From the NCBI RefSeq assembly GCF_033807575.1, contig NC_084725.1, forward strand, positions 6,607,001-6,671,000: DNA of 64,000 nucleotides. Reading direction: 5' to 3'. A model generated the notes under the pieces. It was not told the origin of the DNA. It saw nothing but the letters and a program-made list of their open reading frames with translations, and did no database searches. The translations under genes were made by a program, and so were the position numbers. Shown one piece after another: positions 32,692 through 43,518 of this stretch. Numbering within the stretch: position 1 is the stretch's first letter; each line of letters begins with the position of its first letter. This DNA is from Cydia pomonella (lineage: Eukaryota > Arthropoda > Insecta > Lepidoptera > Tortricidae).

Positions 32692-32913
32692 TACAGTCAG
32701 CATCAAAAGTAGCGGATCAAATAACGCTTCTTAAGTCTACCATTCTGTAACAGCTTATCAAAAAGCGATGTCTTTAATATAGAACAACTAAGACTGTAAA
32801 GGATATATTTTTGAACGCGAATTTTAGAAAATTATCTACATTTGGAAAAGTTATACGGAATATCAGATACTTTTGGCGCGTTGTTTCATCCGCTACTTTC
32901 GATGCTGACTGTA
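32692..32913. mobile_element. TA-flanked MITE with CAGTCAGCATC ends
   Basis: The left end tacagtcagcatcaaaagta pairs with the right end ctttcgatgctgactgta, and agcggat pairs with atccgct. The paralogous copy of the surrounding element at 51118 reads gagatagtacttccg with no insert, so the insertion point and the TA duplication are both visible. About 222 bp including the TAs. A diverged relative lies at about 52700-53050. Confidence 0.88.
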
Positions 32914-33450
32914 CTTACGTTTAGTAGCAAATGTATTAACTTGTATTATACACTAATCAATATGTAAATACGCCCTAAGGCAAGTGTACACGCTCGTAGG
33001 GGCCTTATAATATAAAAATAAATTATTGATTATCTCCGAAATGGAGTTTTGAATCTATGAGAAAGTTACTTAATTTAAGCTCAGGAATGCACCCTTGAAA
33101 TTAACGAAAAAAAATACGGTGTATAAAAAACAGCCTGAAAAACTATATATCTATATATGTTTATACTTGAGAAATTATTTCCAATCCAACCAACTTGTGG
33201 TGCCCCTAGTCGTAAAACTTTTAACGTTTAGTCCATGAGCGCTAACACGTTAATAAATAAACCTTTCAACTCTTAACACGATGTGATAAAGTCGCATTTC
33301 CTTTGACAACGTTACTGGTGAGCTCGTTATAAAAAGGTGTTAGTTTGTGTTATAGATTACCTCTCGCTAGATATTGCATATTTTAGGATTGGCGCTCATC
33401 ACTCTAGTTCGGTCGCGTTAAGAATGAAGTAAAATCATCATTGTTCGCCG

Positions 33451-33492
33451 GTCTAGCGATGCACTGCACCAATTTGAACTGCATCGCTAGAC
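33451..33492. repeat. Perfect 13-bp stem hairpin
   Basis: gtctagcgatgca and tgcatcgctagac, with a 16-base loop. Too short a stem for a typical animal microRNA precursor as read. More likely a MITE core. Confidence 0.6.
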
Positions 33493-33818
33493 TAGAATGT
33501 CACTGTGAACTTGACTTTCCAATAAGGATCGTTATGATTGGTTACGGGCGTGGTTAGGCCGGCGGACAAAGATGATTTCACTGCCATTCTTGACGCAAAC
33601 GAACTAAAAATGCTGAAAGGCGCCACCAAATCGAGTTTCTGTAGCGTTCAGAATTTTTACATGATTTTTATTTTTATTTCCTCAATAGTGAGCGTTGTAA
33701 TTAAGCTTATGCTTAGAGACAAAAGATGGTACCGATACTGAATCTGTATTAGATCAAATCAAAGTTATTATTGTACATGTTTCATGCTGCTTTAACTGCT
33801 TATAATCGTGGTGAGAAT

Positions 33819-34156
33819 CAGGGATATCTCGAATGTCGCATTCTTCACATTTGCGAATTCGAATGCGAATCCGTATGTCCGAATGCGAATGCGCATACGA
33901 AGGTTAGGGAATATTTAGTTGTTAATGTCATTTCTAATTAGAAAAAAATCTGTTAAAACATGAAATATACGTTACCTTAGAACCGGATGTTATAGTGTTG
34001 AAAAATGGTGTCTGCGCACTGCCCATACGCGAGTAGACGAGACAGGACGCGACCTGCGCACATTTGCATTCGCAAAACATTTGCTTAATTTGTTTCAAAT
34101 GTTTTAAATGATGTGAATATTCGTATATTCGAATGCGAATATTCGTGACATCCCTA
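33819..34156. mobile_element. hAT-like MITE, YAGGGAT ends
   Basis: The left end cagggatatctcgaatgtcg and the right end cgaatattcgtgacatcccta are inverted repeats with much gaatgcgaat/attcgcattc simple sequence beside them. The flanks gtgagaat (33811-33818) and gggagaat (34157-34164) match at 7 of 8 bases. Non-coding. Confidence 0.7.
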
Positions 34157-34286
34157 GGGAGAATGATGACACTAAAACTCGCGGTGAAAGTTTCGCCTAT
34201 AGTTTTTTTTACTATGAAGTACTGCCCATAGAAAATAGTATGGAACGCTCATTTGTTCCTTGCATAGAAAATGCCCATGGCGTAGC

Positions 34287-34460
34287 GGCCCGATTCGAAC
34301 TTTAAGATACGTCTAGATACGATATGGATCGGAGATCTCAGTGTCAAAAGTGACGTTATAAAATAAATAAAATTATAGAACTTCATAAATACATTTGTTA
34401 TACGTTATTGTTTGAAGAACCACGAATCTAGACCTAATATTTGACGTATCTTATAGTGAA
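34287..34460. mobile_element. CGGCCCGATTCGAA element, partial
   Basis: Begins gcggcccgattcgaacttta and shares gatacgatatgg- and gtgtcaaaagtgacgtta-type blocks with 35195-35470. The right end is lost. Confidence 0.5.
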
Positions 34461-34615
34461 ACTGAAATACTAGGCTATAGTGCCTCTACATATATAGTGA
34501 AACTAAAAAACTAGACTATAGTACCTCTAGAAAAATGAGCCTAAAACGCACGGTTGAAAGTGTTGAAACACTTGAAGTGTCGTCCAAAAACAAACAGAGC
34601 AAGTTGATTCATATT

Positions 34616-34863
34616 CGACGACCGGTCTGGTCTACTTATGAAGCCGACGGTCTCGGATCCGAAACCCGGTAAGGGCATTATTTGTGTTATGGACACAGAT
34701 ATTTGTTCCTGAGATATGGGTGTTTTCTATGTATATAAGTATGTATTTATCTTCTTACGTATGTATATCGTCTCCTAGTTCCCATAGTGTACTACTAAGC
34801 TTTGCTTAGTTTGGAGCTAGGTCGATCTGTGTAAGATTGCCCCGAAATATTTATTTATTTATG
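34616..34863 (+). mobile_element. tRNA-derived SINE, family A, sense
   Basis: Head accggtctggtctacttatg (A box) and ctcggatccgaaacccgg (degenerate B box), body gatatgggtgttttctatgt, tail atatttatttatttatgtt. The B box has drifted from GGTTCGAATCC, so this copy is probably transcriptionally dead. Confidence 0.75.
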
Positions 34864-35044
34864 TTATTTATACTCAATCTAGTAGTAAGCAATCATCGGT
34901 GTAAAATAGGGACGCAATTTGGGATGTGTGCTTATTTAAAAGACACCGTGTGTAGCTGGCTTAACTAGCTACCAGGAAATTGGTTTTTTTAGCAAGGATA
35001 ATATGAATTGTGTATTCATGCTCTTTAGAACAGTGTAAAATCCC

Positions 35045-35130
35045 TAATCTAAATACACTTTGTTTTTTTGAACTTCGGGGTATGGGTTGGGACGTTTAAC
35101 GAAACTAAATAGAACAGCTATTTAATAATA
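35045..35130. mobile_element. TIR element C, left-end fragment
   Basis: tacactttgtttttttgaac and ttcggggtatgggttgggac match the left end of copy 1 at 32146. The rest is missing. Confidence 0.6.
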
Positions 35131-35194
35131 ATAAAAAAATATCATTATATTTTTATTCATTATTCTTAAGTAAGGGTACACGATATAATAACTT

Positions 35195-35470
35195 ACGGCC
35201 CGATTCGAAGAATGAGATACGATAACGATAAGGTCTAGTTTAGATAAGTTTTCATTTAGATATCGTTTGTATTTCGTATAATTGGCAGAAGCAGCTCGAT
35301 TCGGGCAACCAATGTCACTTTGACGTTAGAAATATCGTAGATAGATCTTAGCTGGGATCACAGTGGAATCGAAATAAACGTCAATTTTGACATGTCGTTC
35401 AGTTAACGATCTTTTAAAGATCTTTCCAAGATCTTAAATGTGTCTTAATCATTCTTCGAATTGGGCCGTT
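35195..35470. mobile_element. Harbinger-like MITE with TTA duplication
   Basis: The left end cggcccgattcgaagaatga and the right end tcattcttcgaattgggccg form an inverted repeat. The base triplet TTA flanks both ends (35193-35195 and 35469-35471), the typical target duplication of PIF/Harbinger elements. The interior is rich in cgat/gatc words and holds no frame. Confidence 0.7.
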
Positions 35471-35861
35471 ACTCATAACATATTATCATATTATTAGCAA
35501 AATTATAATGAAACAATTTTTATATTACACATGAGATCACTAATAAATGTTACAAAACAAATTAATCAATTAATTTACAATATAAAGTAAATAAGGTACT
35601 TTATATAAACCGTAAAGTTTGCCTTAATTTTCATTTTTTTAAACCATAAAAACTATTGAACTAGTAGATCTCTATGAAACTTTCCAATAATGTTGTTTAG
35701 ACAACAGACGATATCAATATCTATAAATAAATCTTTGTAATTTTATCATCGCTATCCAATTAGTCTGTGGCACCTGCGTCACATTTATGTATAAAAAGCC
35801 ATAGATAATTTAGTAATACAATATAATAACAATGCAGCTAATGTTAGCGCCCCCTATGTAA

Positions 35862-36068
35862 CCGATACCGGCCTGAGGACACCACCAATACCCTAATGTG
35901 GCATCCTTATTCTGGACTGTCTGTCGATCCTTTATGAGGACATGTGGTCGAGTGCATTTGATTTGCCGCTCGTGTCCCCGCCGGTCGCGAGCGTCCAAGC
36001 CACGGTCTTACAATTAGGTGGAATTCTTTGAAATCGATACCGGCCCGAGGACACTACCAATACCCTAA
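35862..36068. repeat. 33-bp direct repeat pair
   Basis: accgataccggcctgaggac...ccaataccctaa at 35862-35894 recurs as atcgataccggcccgaggac...ccaataccctaa at 36036-36068. Between them the DNA is GC-richer (cgctcgtgtccccgccggtc). A plus-strand frame of 69 codons (36028-36237) starts at the second copy. Its lysine/arginine-rich product is not one I recognise. Confidence 0.55.
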
Positions 36069-36239
36069 ACTGTCTGAACTACATAAATCTTTAATACATT
36101 ATGTCTCCCACCATGGGGTTAAATCCAGGGCTCGATTCGACTCGTTAAATCGAAATAGGGTAAAGGCACCTATTACCGTGGTAGTTAAGGAACTTTTCAA
36201 AAGAGATCCAAAAATTAAGGGCATCAATGCTGTCTAACA

Positions 36240-37400
36240 GCCAGGAATATTTTTTTTTCATCAGAGCATTTAATGAACTTTCCGTTTCACACGTTTTTGG
36301 ATTCATTTTGGGTTATTATATGTATTAAAATATTTTTTGAAGCCAAAATGACCAAATCTTCTATTGCCGTGGCAAGGGACAGGCTGTGATTCTATTATCG
36401 CGAATTGAGCTTTCATTACCGAGGGTACAATTGGCATGATTTTTCTGCACTCGTTAACAGAAACCAAACTCAAAATTCGAAACCTAATACCGAGGGTTAA
36501 AACAATAATAACGACGTGGGTTCTGTATATTATTTTTGTGTCATTAAGTTTAATAATGACACAAAAATAAAAAATAAAACTATAGGAGTATGTTTAAAAA
36601 TAAGAGATATATTCGAAGAGATTATAATTACACTTCGGCACAATCAAATACTATTAAATAGTTAACTTACCAAGTACCCACGAGTACCTGTATAACAAGT
36701 TATAAGTTGAATGTTTTACATGTAAAACAACGAAAAATATTGTTAGTAAAGTTTTACTAAGGACGTATATGACAAATAGGCCTGCCTGTTATTAAATAAA
36801 GTAATTTTTAAATGCTATAAAGATTGATAAGAGTTTGTCTTACTGATATAATTAGCTGCACAAAAAAAAACAAGTAAGTAACATTTTCTCATAAGACACA
36901 GCGTAAATTATAGTCGAAATTTTATAAGCTGGACGTTTACCACCTAAGTGAAAGTTTACCACAGTGAAATGGTAAACGTCCACCTAATAAAATTTCGACT
37001 ATATATAAAAACATGAAAATTTTTAATTCTAATATTTTTGATAAGGTAATTAAGTTAAATAAAGTCTCTCACATATTATGTGTTATAATTTACCCGTTTA
37101 TAACTAACAAATCACAGTACTTTTCTTATTGCTGATTCTTATAGCTAAAAAAAAATCATGTCTGAGATTTTGGACTACTGTATAAATAAAATTATATAAA
37201 AAAAATCTAATCGGAATTGTCCGGCAGTTGGGTACCCTTCCTTGTCTGTCAGAGTAATAACTGAATCAGAAAACAGAAGAATTTAAATCTGATAATGATA
37301 ACTGAAGTCTAAATTTGCGATATTTCAATACAATACCAAATACTCACTCGGTAATAGATAACTCTTTAAGAGCCTATTACCGACCCATTCGATATTTCTC
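36240..37400. other. AT-rich interval, nothing clear
   Basis: Includes a short inverted pair (aattatagtcgaaattttat with attaaaatttcgactatata-like, about 36905-37005) and a palindrome ggtaatag...ctattacc at 37352-37383. No coding sequence seen. Confidence 0.4.
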
Positions 37401-37407
37401 TGGGTGG

Positions 37408-38757
37408 GGAAAAAACAATGGGTGCCATATGGCACCGCTAGGCTAATCAATGAGCAAACATTCTTTTTTCACATATGTTTTAGGTTTACGTTAGCTCATG
37501 ATATTATACGTTTATTTTATGGCTTTAATTAAGATTACTTAGATGAACCAATAAAAAGCACATTTTTTGTATGAATTTTCTGTTTTGCGAAAGGAAAGAC
37601 AGTAATAAATCAAGTTTTTGCGTCTACCTACATACTAACGTGAAACTGGTAATTGCAGGATGCACAAAGCCCTACGTTACATTTGTTGCATTTCAGTCTT
37701 GTCTGACTCTTGCACGCCTCTAAGGAACATTTGAGCCGCGATCCGCTTGGAACTAGCAAGTGGTGCCAACCATCACAACGTATATCATCAGTGACTCTAT
37801 GCGCCGTTTTAGATGTCTTGGAAGCTGATGGACGGCCGCCATCTCGTGGTGTATGTTTGAAATGTGTCAGGTATATCTGTACAATTTCTCGTCGGAAAGC
37901 TTGTGCGACCTTGTCCACGACTTCGACCAACGCCAGCTATTACGCGGCGTGAAGAAGAACGGCCTCGTGAAGCACGCAAACCGTGAGACGGTGTACGAGA
38001 TGGCCCGGCCACAGGTGACACCTCTGGAGCTCTGCGGCTAGTAGAGCGTGTCCGGCGTGGTTACAGAGATCGATTCGGCAGCACCACTTCGCACCCGGTG
38101 GTAAGTTGACGACCCGTAAGGTTATTTATAAAACTACCCTTGTCTTCGTCACCCGAATCTTGATCAGAGTCGACTGCAAGCTCTGGAGGTTAATATAAAG
38201 CATTCGAGGTTCGAGTTCATCATTATCTTCTATTAAGGCGAGTGCCTCATGCAGTGTACATCCCTTATGATGAAAAATAAATATTATTACCCACGGAAAA
38301 CCACGAAATACATATTTACTCACATATTTCGTAAGACATCATATCAGCCTAGAGGTGCCATACGGCACCCATAACATTTCACTTACTATAAACCAAGTAT
38401 AGGGTCAAAACTTTACAATATTGCAATACCATCTAGTCAAACAATAATATAACAACAAAATAAAATGCATTTCTATATTAAATAACACGCAATAAATAAA
38501 TTATGACCCACTTACTTGAGAGTGAAATCCATTTTTGCGAATAATTTCACAACACTAACTTATGACCGCTAATACTCGTCGCAACAAGTGCACAGCTTAA
38601 ATCAAAGTAATAAAACTATTAACTATCTCCCTCTAGCACCGTATCGATAGCCAATCATCGGCCTTCGTCGCTTTAGACGCGCTCGTGGCCCGAAAATATG
38701 AACGCATGAAATCGGGTGCCAAACGGCACCGCTAGGCTATAATGGGTTAAACCTAAT
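37408..38757 (-). mobile_element. piggyBac-like element remnant
   Basis: The right boundary reads gctataatggg then ttaa (38754-38757). On the minus strand this is TTAA followed by CCCATTATAGCCTAGCGGTG, the target and C-run terminus expected of piggyBac. The palindromic motif ggtgccatatggcacc or variants, next to ctaggct/agcct, occurs at about 37410, 38354 and 38715, as subterminal repeats would. A transposase C-terminal fragment lies inside at 37628-37930. The left end could not be fixed, and the stretch may be two nested elements. Confidence 0.5.
37628..37930 (-). pseudogene. piggyBac transposase C-terminal (cysteine-rich) fragment
   Basis: About 100 codons on the minus strand. The end of the protein reads CSLEACKSQTRLKCNKCNVG followed by LCASCNYQFHV, a cysteine/histidine-rich domain matching the C-terminal domain by which piggyBac transposases bind their own ends. 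The first part (VVDKVAQAFRREIVQIYLTH) fits the preceding region. The DDD catalytic core is absent: upstream DNA to about 38110 is GC-rich and coding-like but broken by stops and frame changes. The first in-frame methionine is a chance start. Inactive. Confidence 0.75.
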
Positions 38758-38759
38758 TC

Positions 38760-39570
38760 CGACCCATAAAAAGAATAAAACACAGATGTTTTTTCAAATC
38801 AAATCAAACACGTATATTACAAGCTTCTTGTAAAAACAAAATCACATAACTGGCAAGTAAATTTTAGGTTTTAACTCAAAATAAAAAAAAAGTTGACAGA
38901 TTAAGGGTTCCCATAGAAACAAGGAAATCGGTGCTGAAGTTTTTGTTAAAAATTAAGGGTTAGTTGAATACTTTCAATACCACGGAAATAGCTCTTTAAT
39001 AGCGTGAATAGATCAAGATTGGAATAAATAAAAGAAATTTTAAAATTGATAATTTGTACCAAAACTAAAGAGTAAATAACAAAACTACCACTTTTTCTAT
39101 TACCGTGGCATACCACGGAATTACTTACCACAGAAGTAATTGGCGTCTATCACCGCTGTATTTTATTTTCAATTTTAAACGTATTTTCCGGTCAAAAACT
39201 AAGTTAAAAGTAATTCAAAATCGTGTAGAAACCAATACACAACCTCTTAAAAGGCATTGCACTAGTTTATTTGCCATAACTATTACGTAAAACACTAAGT
39301 AAGATTGGAGTGCACTTACCTGTGGTGTCACGCGTCTGTATGGAATAACCGGTTATTGCGCCGCCGTCGCACAAACTGACGAATTGCGAGTTTTTTGTTA
39401 CACTCACACAAATGCACACTAATGGGCACGATAGACCAATGAATGAGCTTGTTTTGTGTATGCTTTATTTCTTAGAGAATAGATCTGTTTGCTTGCAAAA
39501 TGCGTATTTGTAAACACCGCGGTGTTAGACGTCGATTTTGATACCCGCGTTAATACCCGCCGTTACCCTA
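38760..39570. other. AT-rich interval with small repeats
   Basis: Words such as attaccgtggcataccacgga near 39097 and caataccacggaa near 38976 recur loosely with 36160 and 36365. No coding sequence recognised. Confidence 0.35.
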
Positions 39571-39575
39571 GTTTT

Positions 39576-39705
39576 ACTATAGGACCAACCCAGAATTCAC
39601 AAAAAAAAAGGCTTATCTGATATATCTGATCAGCCAAAATGTATGAAAACGTCAAACTTTTTTTTTTGCAATTTCGGGGGTGGTCCATAATAAAAGTAGC
39701 TCAGT
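39576..39705. mobile_element. Hairpin element, ggaccaaccc arms
   Basis: The left arm actataggaccaacccagaa pairs with the right arm gggggtggtccataataaaa across a core with a gatatatctgatc palindrome. A partial relative lies at 9957-10030. Confidence 0.55.
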
Positions 39706-39878
39706 AGAGGGAGTAAAATCGAGCCCTGCATTTAAAGTCCCATGATAGGAGACACTCTGTAGATCTGAAAATTTGGTTGAATTGGACATTTCTGAGATAT
39801 CTGATATCGTTTGATTTAAAGTGAGATTCTGATATTTATTTAGTCTATCATGTATTTTTATGTATTCGCTAAGGTCTA

Positions 39879-39991
39879 GCGAACTCGGCGCCGTCGACTG
39901 GACAGAAACGGCTTTGGACAGGGAAGCATGGCGGTCTTTGGTGTCGGAGGCCAAGATCCACTTCGGGTCGCTGCGCCACAGCAGTAAGTAA
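39879..39991 (+). pseudogene. RTE-type LINE C-terminal fragment
   Basis: Encodes VDWTETALDREAWRSLVSEA and then KIHFGSLRHSSK, with a TAA stop at 39989-39991 inside a gtaagtaaag tract. This is the same carboxyl end as the minus-strand fragment at 23951-24157. Only the last 35 or so residues survive. Confidence 0.8.
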
Positions 39992-40103
39992 AGTACTCGT
40001 ATTTTTACGTGTAGGTATATGAAGGCTGCCAAGCTAATGGTCATGGTACGTGTGCTGAGTGCACAGAATCCATTCTGTCATTCATTCTACCACAGGATGG
40101 ATT

Positions 40104-40247
40104 TCGGGGCAGAGGAAGATCAAAACAGAGATTGTGGGACGACCTTGACACATTTTGTAAAGATTGGGGGGAGTGTACTTTGGATAGGACTAAAGGAAAG
40201 ACGGGAGGCCTATGCCTAGCAGTGGGGCGCTCTTATTTATAGGCTAG
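40104..40247 (+). pseudogene. RTE-type LINE C-terminal fragment (second family)
   Basis: One frame gives RGRSKQRLWDDLDTFCKDWG then ECTLDR. After a shift of frame near 40195 the family ending (REAYA, then QWGA) can be read with a stop between. This ending resembles the element at 7937-8330 (AQQW) rather than its neighbour at 39879. Inactive. Confidence 0.7.
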
Positions 40248-40249
40248 TA

Positions 40250-41870
40250 AAAAATGTATATTTATTCAGCATTTTTGTGACTTCAAAGGCGATAAATATG
40301 GTTTCTACCACAGGTAAGTGCATCATTTCATACAAATTTCAAATTGTAAAAGTATCTCAAATAATCTTTCGATATTAAATAATTCTTTAATTTTCTAACA
40401 AAAGTCGTGTATTTCTCTTCAGCTACTACGAGTATGGCTAGGTAAGTTTATGTAGACTTTCATCGAAATGGTAAATTATTTTGAGTTTGGCTATTCCAAT
40501 ATGCAAACCAAGGAACCAACTGACGTTTTTGCACGAGTTTTGAAGGAGTTCAGTTCAGACGCAGGTATAAATCTGGAGAATCCTCGTACGTTGTGTGACC
40601 GCGCTCGAGCGGAGTTCTACTGCCGTTTTGATCAGAATAGTCCCACAAAGTTCAACGTCCTTGTAAACAAAGCCTTTTCCAGCCTACCCTACGGTTGATC
40701 CCTTGATCCCTAATTGATTTATAATGATAATTACCTTCGATGACAATCTGTGATGACCTAACTATTGAAAGACATAATGTTGTTGACCCGAAAGTCAAAT
40801 CAATAATGTACCATCGTCTACAATGTTAAAAGAGGCCTAATGCAAAATTATAGTTCAAATTAAAAAAAATTACATGTTTTAATCACTCGTAAACAAGGCT
40901 TTTTTATATTCGTTATTGAAATAACAGTTTTATTTTATCCGCGAGGGCGGACTTTAAGAGAGAAGAATAGCTTTTCAATTCTAGCGAAATAACGGTACTT
41001 TTTCTATGAAATTCCAATTTGGGAGAAAATGGTTTCCACTCACAAAATCTTAAAAATCACTTTGATTTTGATGTCGATCGCTTCAGCATAATGTATTCAA
41101 GGTTTAAAGGTTTCGATTGAAAAAAAATGTAATGCAAATTTTGAAAAAAAAAAAAACTATAAATCTAGTTTTTCATTGTGCCAATAACATACAAAAAAAA
41201 CATGGAGAATGGAAAATATTTAGAAGTGGAAAAACGTTTTCTCTTTTTGACGAGCACGTGGTATTCCCTCTTAAGCTAAACTTTAAAAACTTTACGTAGG
41301 CTTGATAGAAAAAAATAATACAAAAACATGTCTTTTTTTAATTGTATATCGTTACCCTGACTTAATAATTTCATGGCTTTATTATTAAACTGCGATAATA
41401 ATACGATTTTGCACATGTGTCATTTTTGAATGAATACATGAGATTACACTGTCAATGGTAGCGTGTGTAGAAAAATGAAAATTGTTATTTCAGTTTTAAA
41501 GCTTGGAAAAACATCAAATTTATTATATTCTTCGTTATTCAAATAATTTTCCGCAATTCATATTTTATAGAGAGATAATTACCGACGTGAAAGACAAACA
41601 GAGTCACATCAAAAAGGGTTTTTTCTACTCGTCGGATTTCGCATACCAAACTATATTGCTTACTTTCATGTATGGGCCCACTCAACTATAAGATTCATTT
41701 CGATACGCTGTAGTCAACTATAAAAAATCCAATCGCGTGCCGCCGGCCAAACGCGCTCCCATAGAAAAGACTATCGGAACTATTATCTTATCGCGTTTAT
41801 GTCTACATTTTGATACTTACCAATTTTCATTAATTATTTAGGTTTTCATTTATTTATTTATTTAATCTTT
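40250..41870. other. Interval without recognised gene
   Basis: A 76-codon plus-strand frame (40468-40698) has even codon use but no motif I know. The rest is AT-rich. Region 41700-41800 holds a GC-richer word, cgtgccgccggccaaacgcg. Confidence 0.3.
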
Positions 41871-41871
41871 A

Positions 41872-41990
41872 TGAAGCGCTGTTGGTCTAGCGGTAAGAGC
41901 GTGCGACTTGCAATCCGGAGGTTGCGGGTTCAAACCCCGGCTCGTACCAAAGAGTTTTTTGGAACTTATGTTATGTACGAAATATCGGGA
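41872..41990 (+). mobile_element. SINE family B, tRNA-like head
   Basis: A box gttggtctagcggtaagagc and B box gcgggttcaaaccccggctc at tRNA spacing, followed by tacgaaatatcgg. The acceptor-stem halves do not pair and there is no tRNA 3' end, so it is a SINE head and not a working tRNA gene. The body is lost after about 41990. Confidence 0.85.
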
Positions 41991-42293
41991 TCCCTTTCTT
42001 TCCCATATTCTTATTGTTCCGAATTTTGATAGTCAGAAATTGATATCCATATAATTAAAGAACATAAAGATCAATAGTAATAATTTTTGCTAAGCATAAC
42101 GTTTAATAGTTCGAACATTATCATTCTATAATATTAAATACTATAATCGCAAAAGTTATAAAATTGTTTAGTATAACATTCTAAGGCCTATGCATTAATA
42201 TTCAGAAATATTTTAAGGCATACATTTTAACGGACTAATGGTTATTATTCATATAGTTGTAATTACTAAAGTGAATTACACAAAACATGAACA

Positions 42294-42591
42294 AAAAATC
42301 ATGTTTCTCCAGGTAGGTTCGTTAGTTACCTTGTGTCCCTCAGAGCGAAAATAGGAGTCCCGCGAAGCGGGGCTCCGTCGACTCGTTGGCGGCACAAAAT
42401 GTATTAATAAGTTACATGAAATATAGGAAACAGAGGTAGACTCAGTAAGCCAAACAAAAAATCATGTTTCCCCAGGTAGGTTCGTTAGTTACCTTGTGTC
42501 CCTCAGAGCGAAAATAGGAGTCCCGCGAAGCGGGGCTCCGTTGACTCGTTGGCGGCACGAAATGGATTAATAAGTTACATGAAATATAGGA
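42294..42591. repeat. Tandem duplication, 163-bp period
   Basis: Two units: 42294-42456 and 42457-42591 (second unit incomplete). They share aaaaaatcatgtttc, caggtaggttcgttagttac, the small hairpin agtcccgcgaagcggggct and ttaataagttacatgaaata, with only a few differences (for example gtcgactcg against gttgactcg). Non-coding. Their closeness points to a recent duplication. Confidence 0.92.
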
Positions 42592-42879
42592 TATCAAGTG
42601 AATATCGATCATTATACCTTGCGAAAATAGACCTTACGACAATTATTATAAACAAGTTTATTACCTTCTACATTATGTAATGATATAGAATCTGAGCTTT
42701 GAATATTATGACCGACAAATATTATGACTAACAATAATGATGACCTGCAAAAATCGGATCTACAATTTATGTCGTTAAATTTTATGACTATTAACAATAT
42801 GACTAATAAAAATTATGGTAGAAAACGTTATAGACTGAGAAAATCGGAACTAAAAATTTATGGGAACCAATAGAGACCC

Positions 42880-43157
42880 ACGAAATATCATTTACTATTT
42901 ATCAGTCGCTTTTCGATGAAGGTGAACTAATCCCGATAATGCCGAGTCCATACACTGTTTGAAAGTCACAGGTGTTTTTACCAGTCGCTTTTCGGTGAAT
43001 GAAAACATCGTGAGGAAACCGGATTAATCCCAAAAAGGCAGATCGCTTTCGTAAAAACTAGTGCCTACGCCAAATCTTTAAGGACTAGTTGTCAAGAGGA
43101 CCCCAGGCTCCCATGAGCCGTGGCAAAATGCCGGGACAACGTGAGGAAGAAGGTTAA
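42880..43157 (+). mobile_element. SINE family B body and tail
   Basis: Reads atttatcagtcgcttttcga, ggtgaatgaaaacatcgtga, ctttcgtaaaaactagtgcc, ggaccccaggctcccatgag and ccgggacaacgtgaggaaga. A repeated agtcgctttttcggtga-like block shows internal duplication or two overlapping copies. Confidence 0.7.
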
Positions 43158-43216
43158 TCTTTATTGCACAAAAGAAACAGTACAAAAGTTAGTTAGTTTT
43201 ATAGTAAAAACATAAT

Positions 43217-43289
43217 CGGACAGACAGACGGACATGACGAATCTGTAAGGGTTCCGTTTTTTGCCATTTGGCTACGGAACCCTAAAAAG
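43217..43289 (+). mobile_element. GGTTCCGTA-type repeat, truncated
   Basis: Only the 3' part is present: cggacagacagacggacatg, aagggttccgttttttgcc and ggctacggaaccctaaaaa. Confidence 0.7.
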
Positions 43290-43518
43290 TATTATTTTAC
43301 TCGTAGAAATAGTATTGTATACAATCGTGATAAAATAGAGAGCTTTTCAATTGAGTGCCGTGTTTAGGCACCTATTTATCAAAAATGGCGCTATTTATCA
43401 AATATGTGTGTACACTTGACTGTTTATTGTGATTGCCATTATCTACTAGACCCTAATGCGACCCCTACTGCTCACGCCATTTAAAGAAATAAGTATAAAA
43501 ACTATAGTGTTTGTTTAG

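Larger units (their letters stand above)
32146..33123. mobile_element. TIR element C, copy 1, carrying two insertions
   Basis: Ends tacaccgtgttttta and aatacggtgta form an inverted repeat flanked by TA. The interior blocks tgttgcatgtagcgttgttg, acatcgatggaccgagatag and cttaatttaagctcaggaat are shared with copy 2 at 50912-51339. Copy 1 is 978 bp against 428 bp. Two insertions account for the excess, a SINE (32237-32543) and a MITE (32692-32913), leaving about 449 bp. CACCGTG-type ends with a TA flank suggest a Tc1/mariner-type element. Confidence 0.8.

Noticed and set aside
33451..33492. microRNA precursor
   Set aside because: The stem is only 13 bp with a 16-base loop, shorter than an animal precursor needs. 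No conservation can be tested here.
39652..40044. 130-codon minus-strand protein
   Set aside because: Overlaps a hairpin element and the antisense of an RTE C-terminal fragment, and has no motif of its own.
41872..41950. tRNA gene
   Set aside because: A and B boxes are good, but the acceptor-stem halves do not pair and the sequence continues into SINE body. The same sequence recurs at 62130 within a SINE with target duplication.
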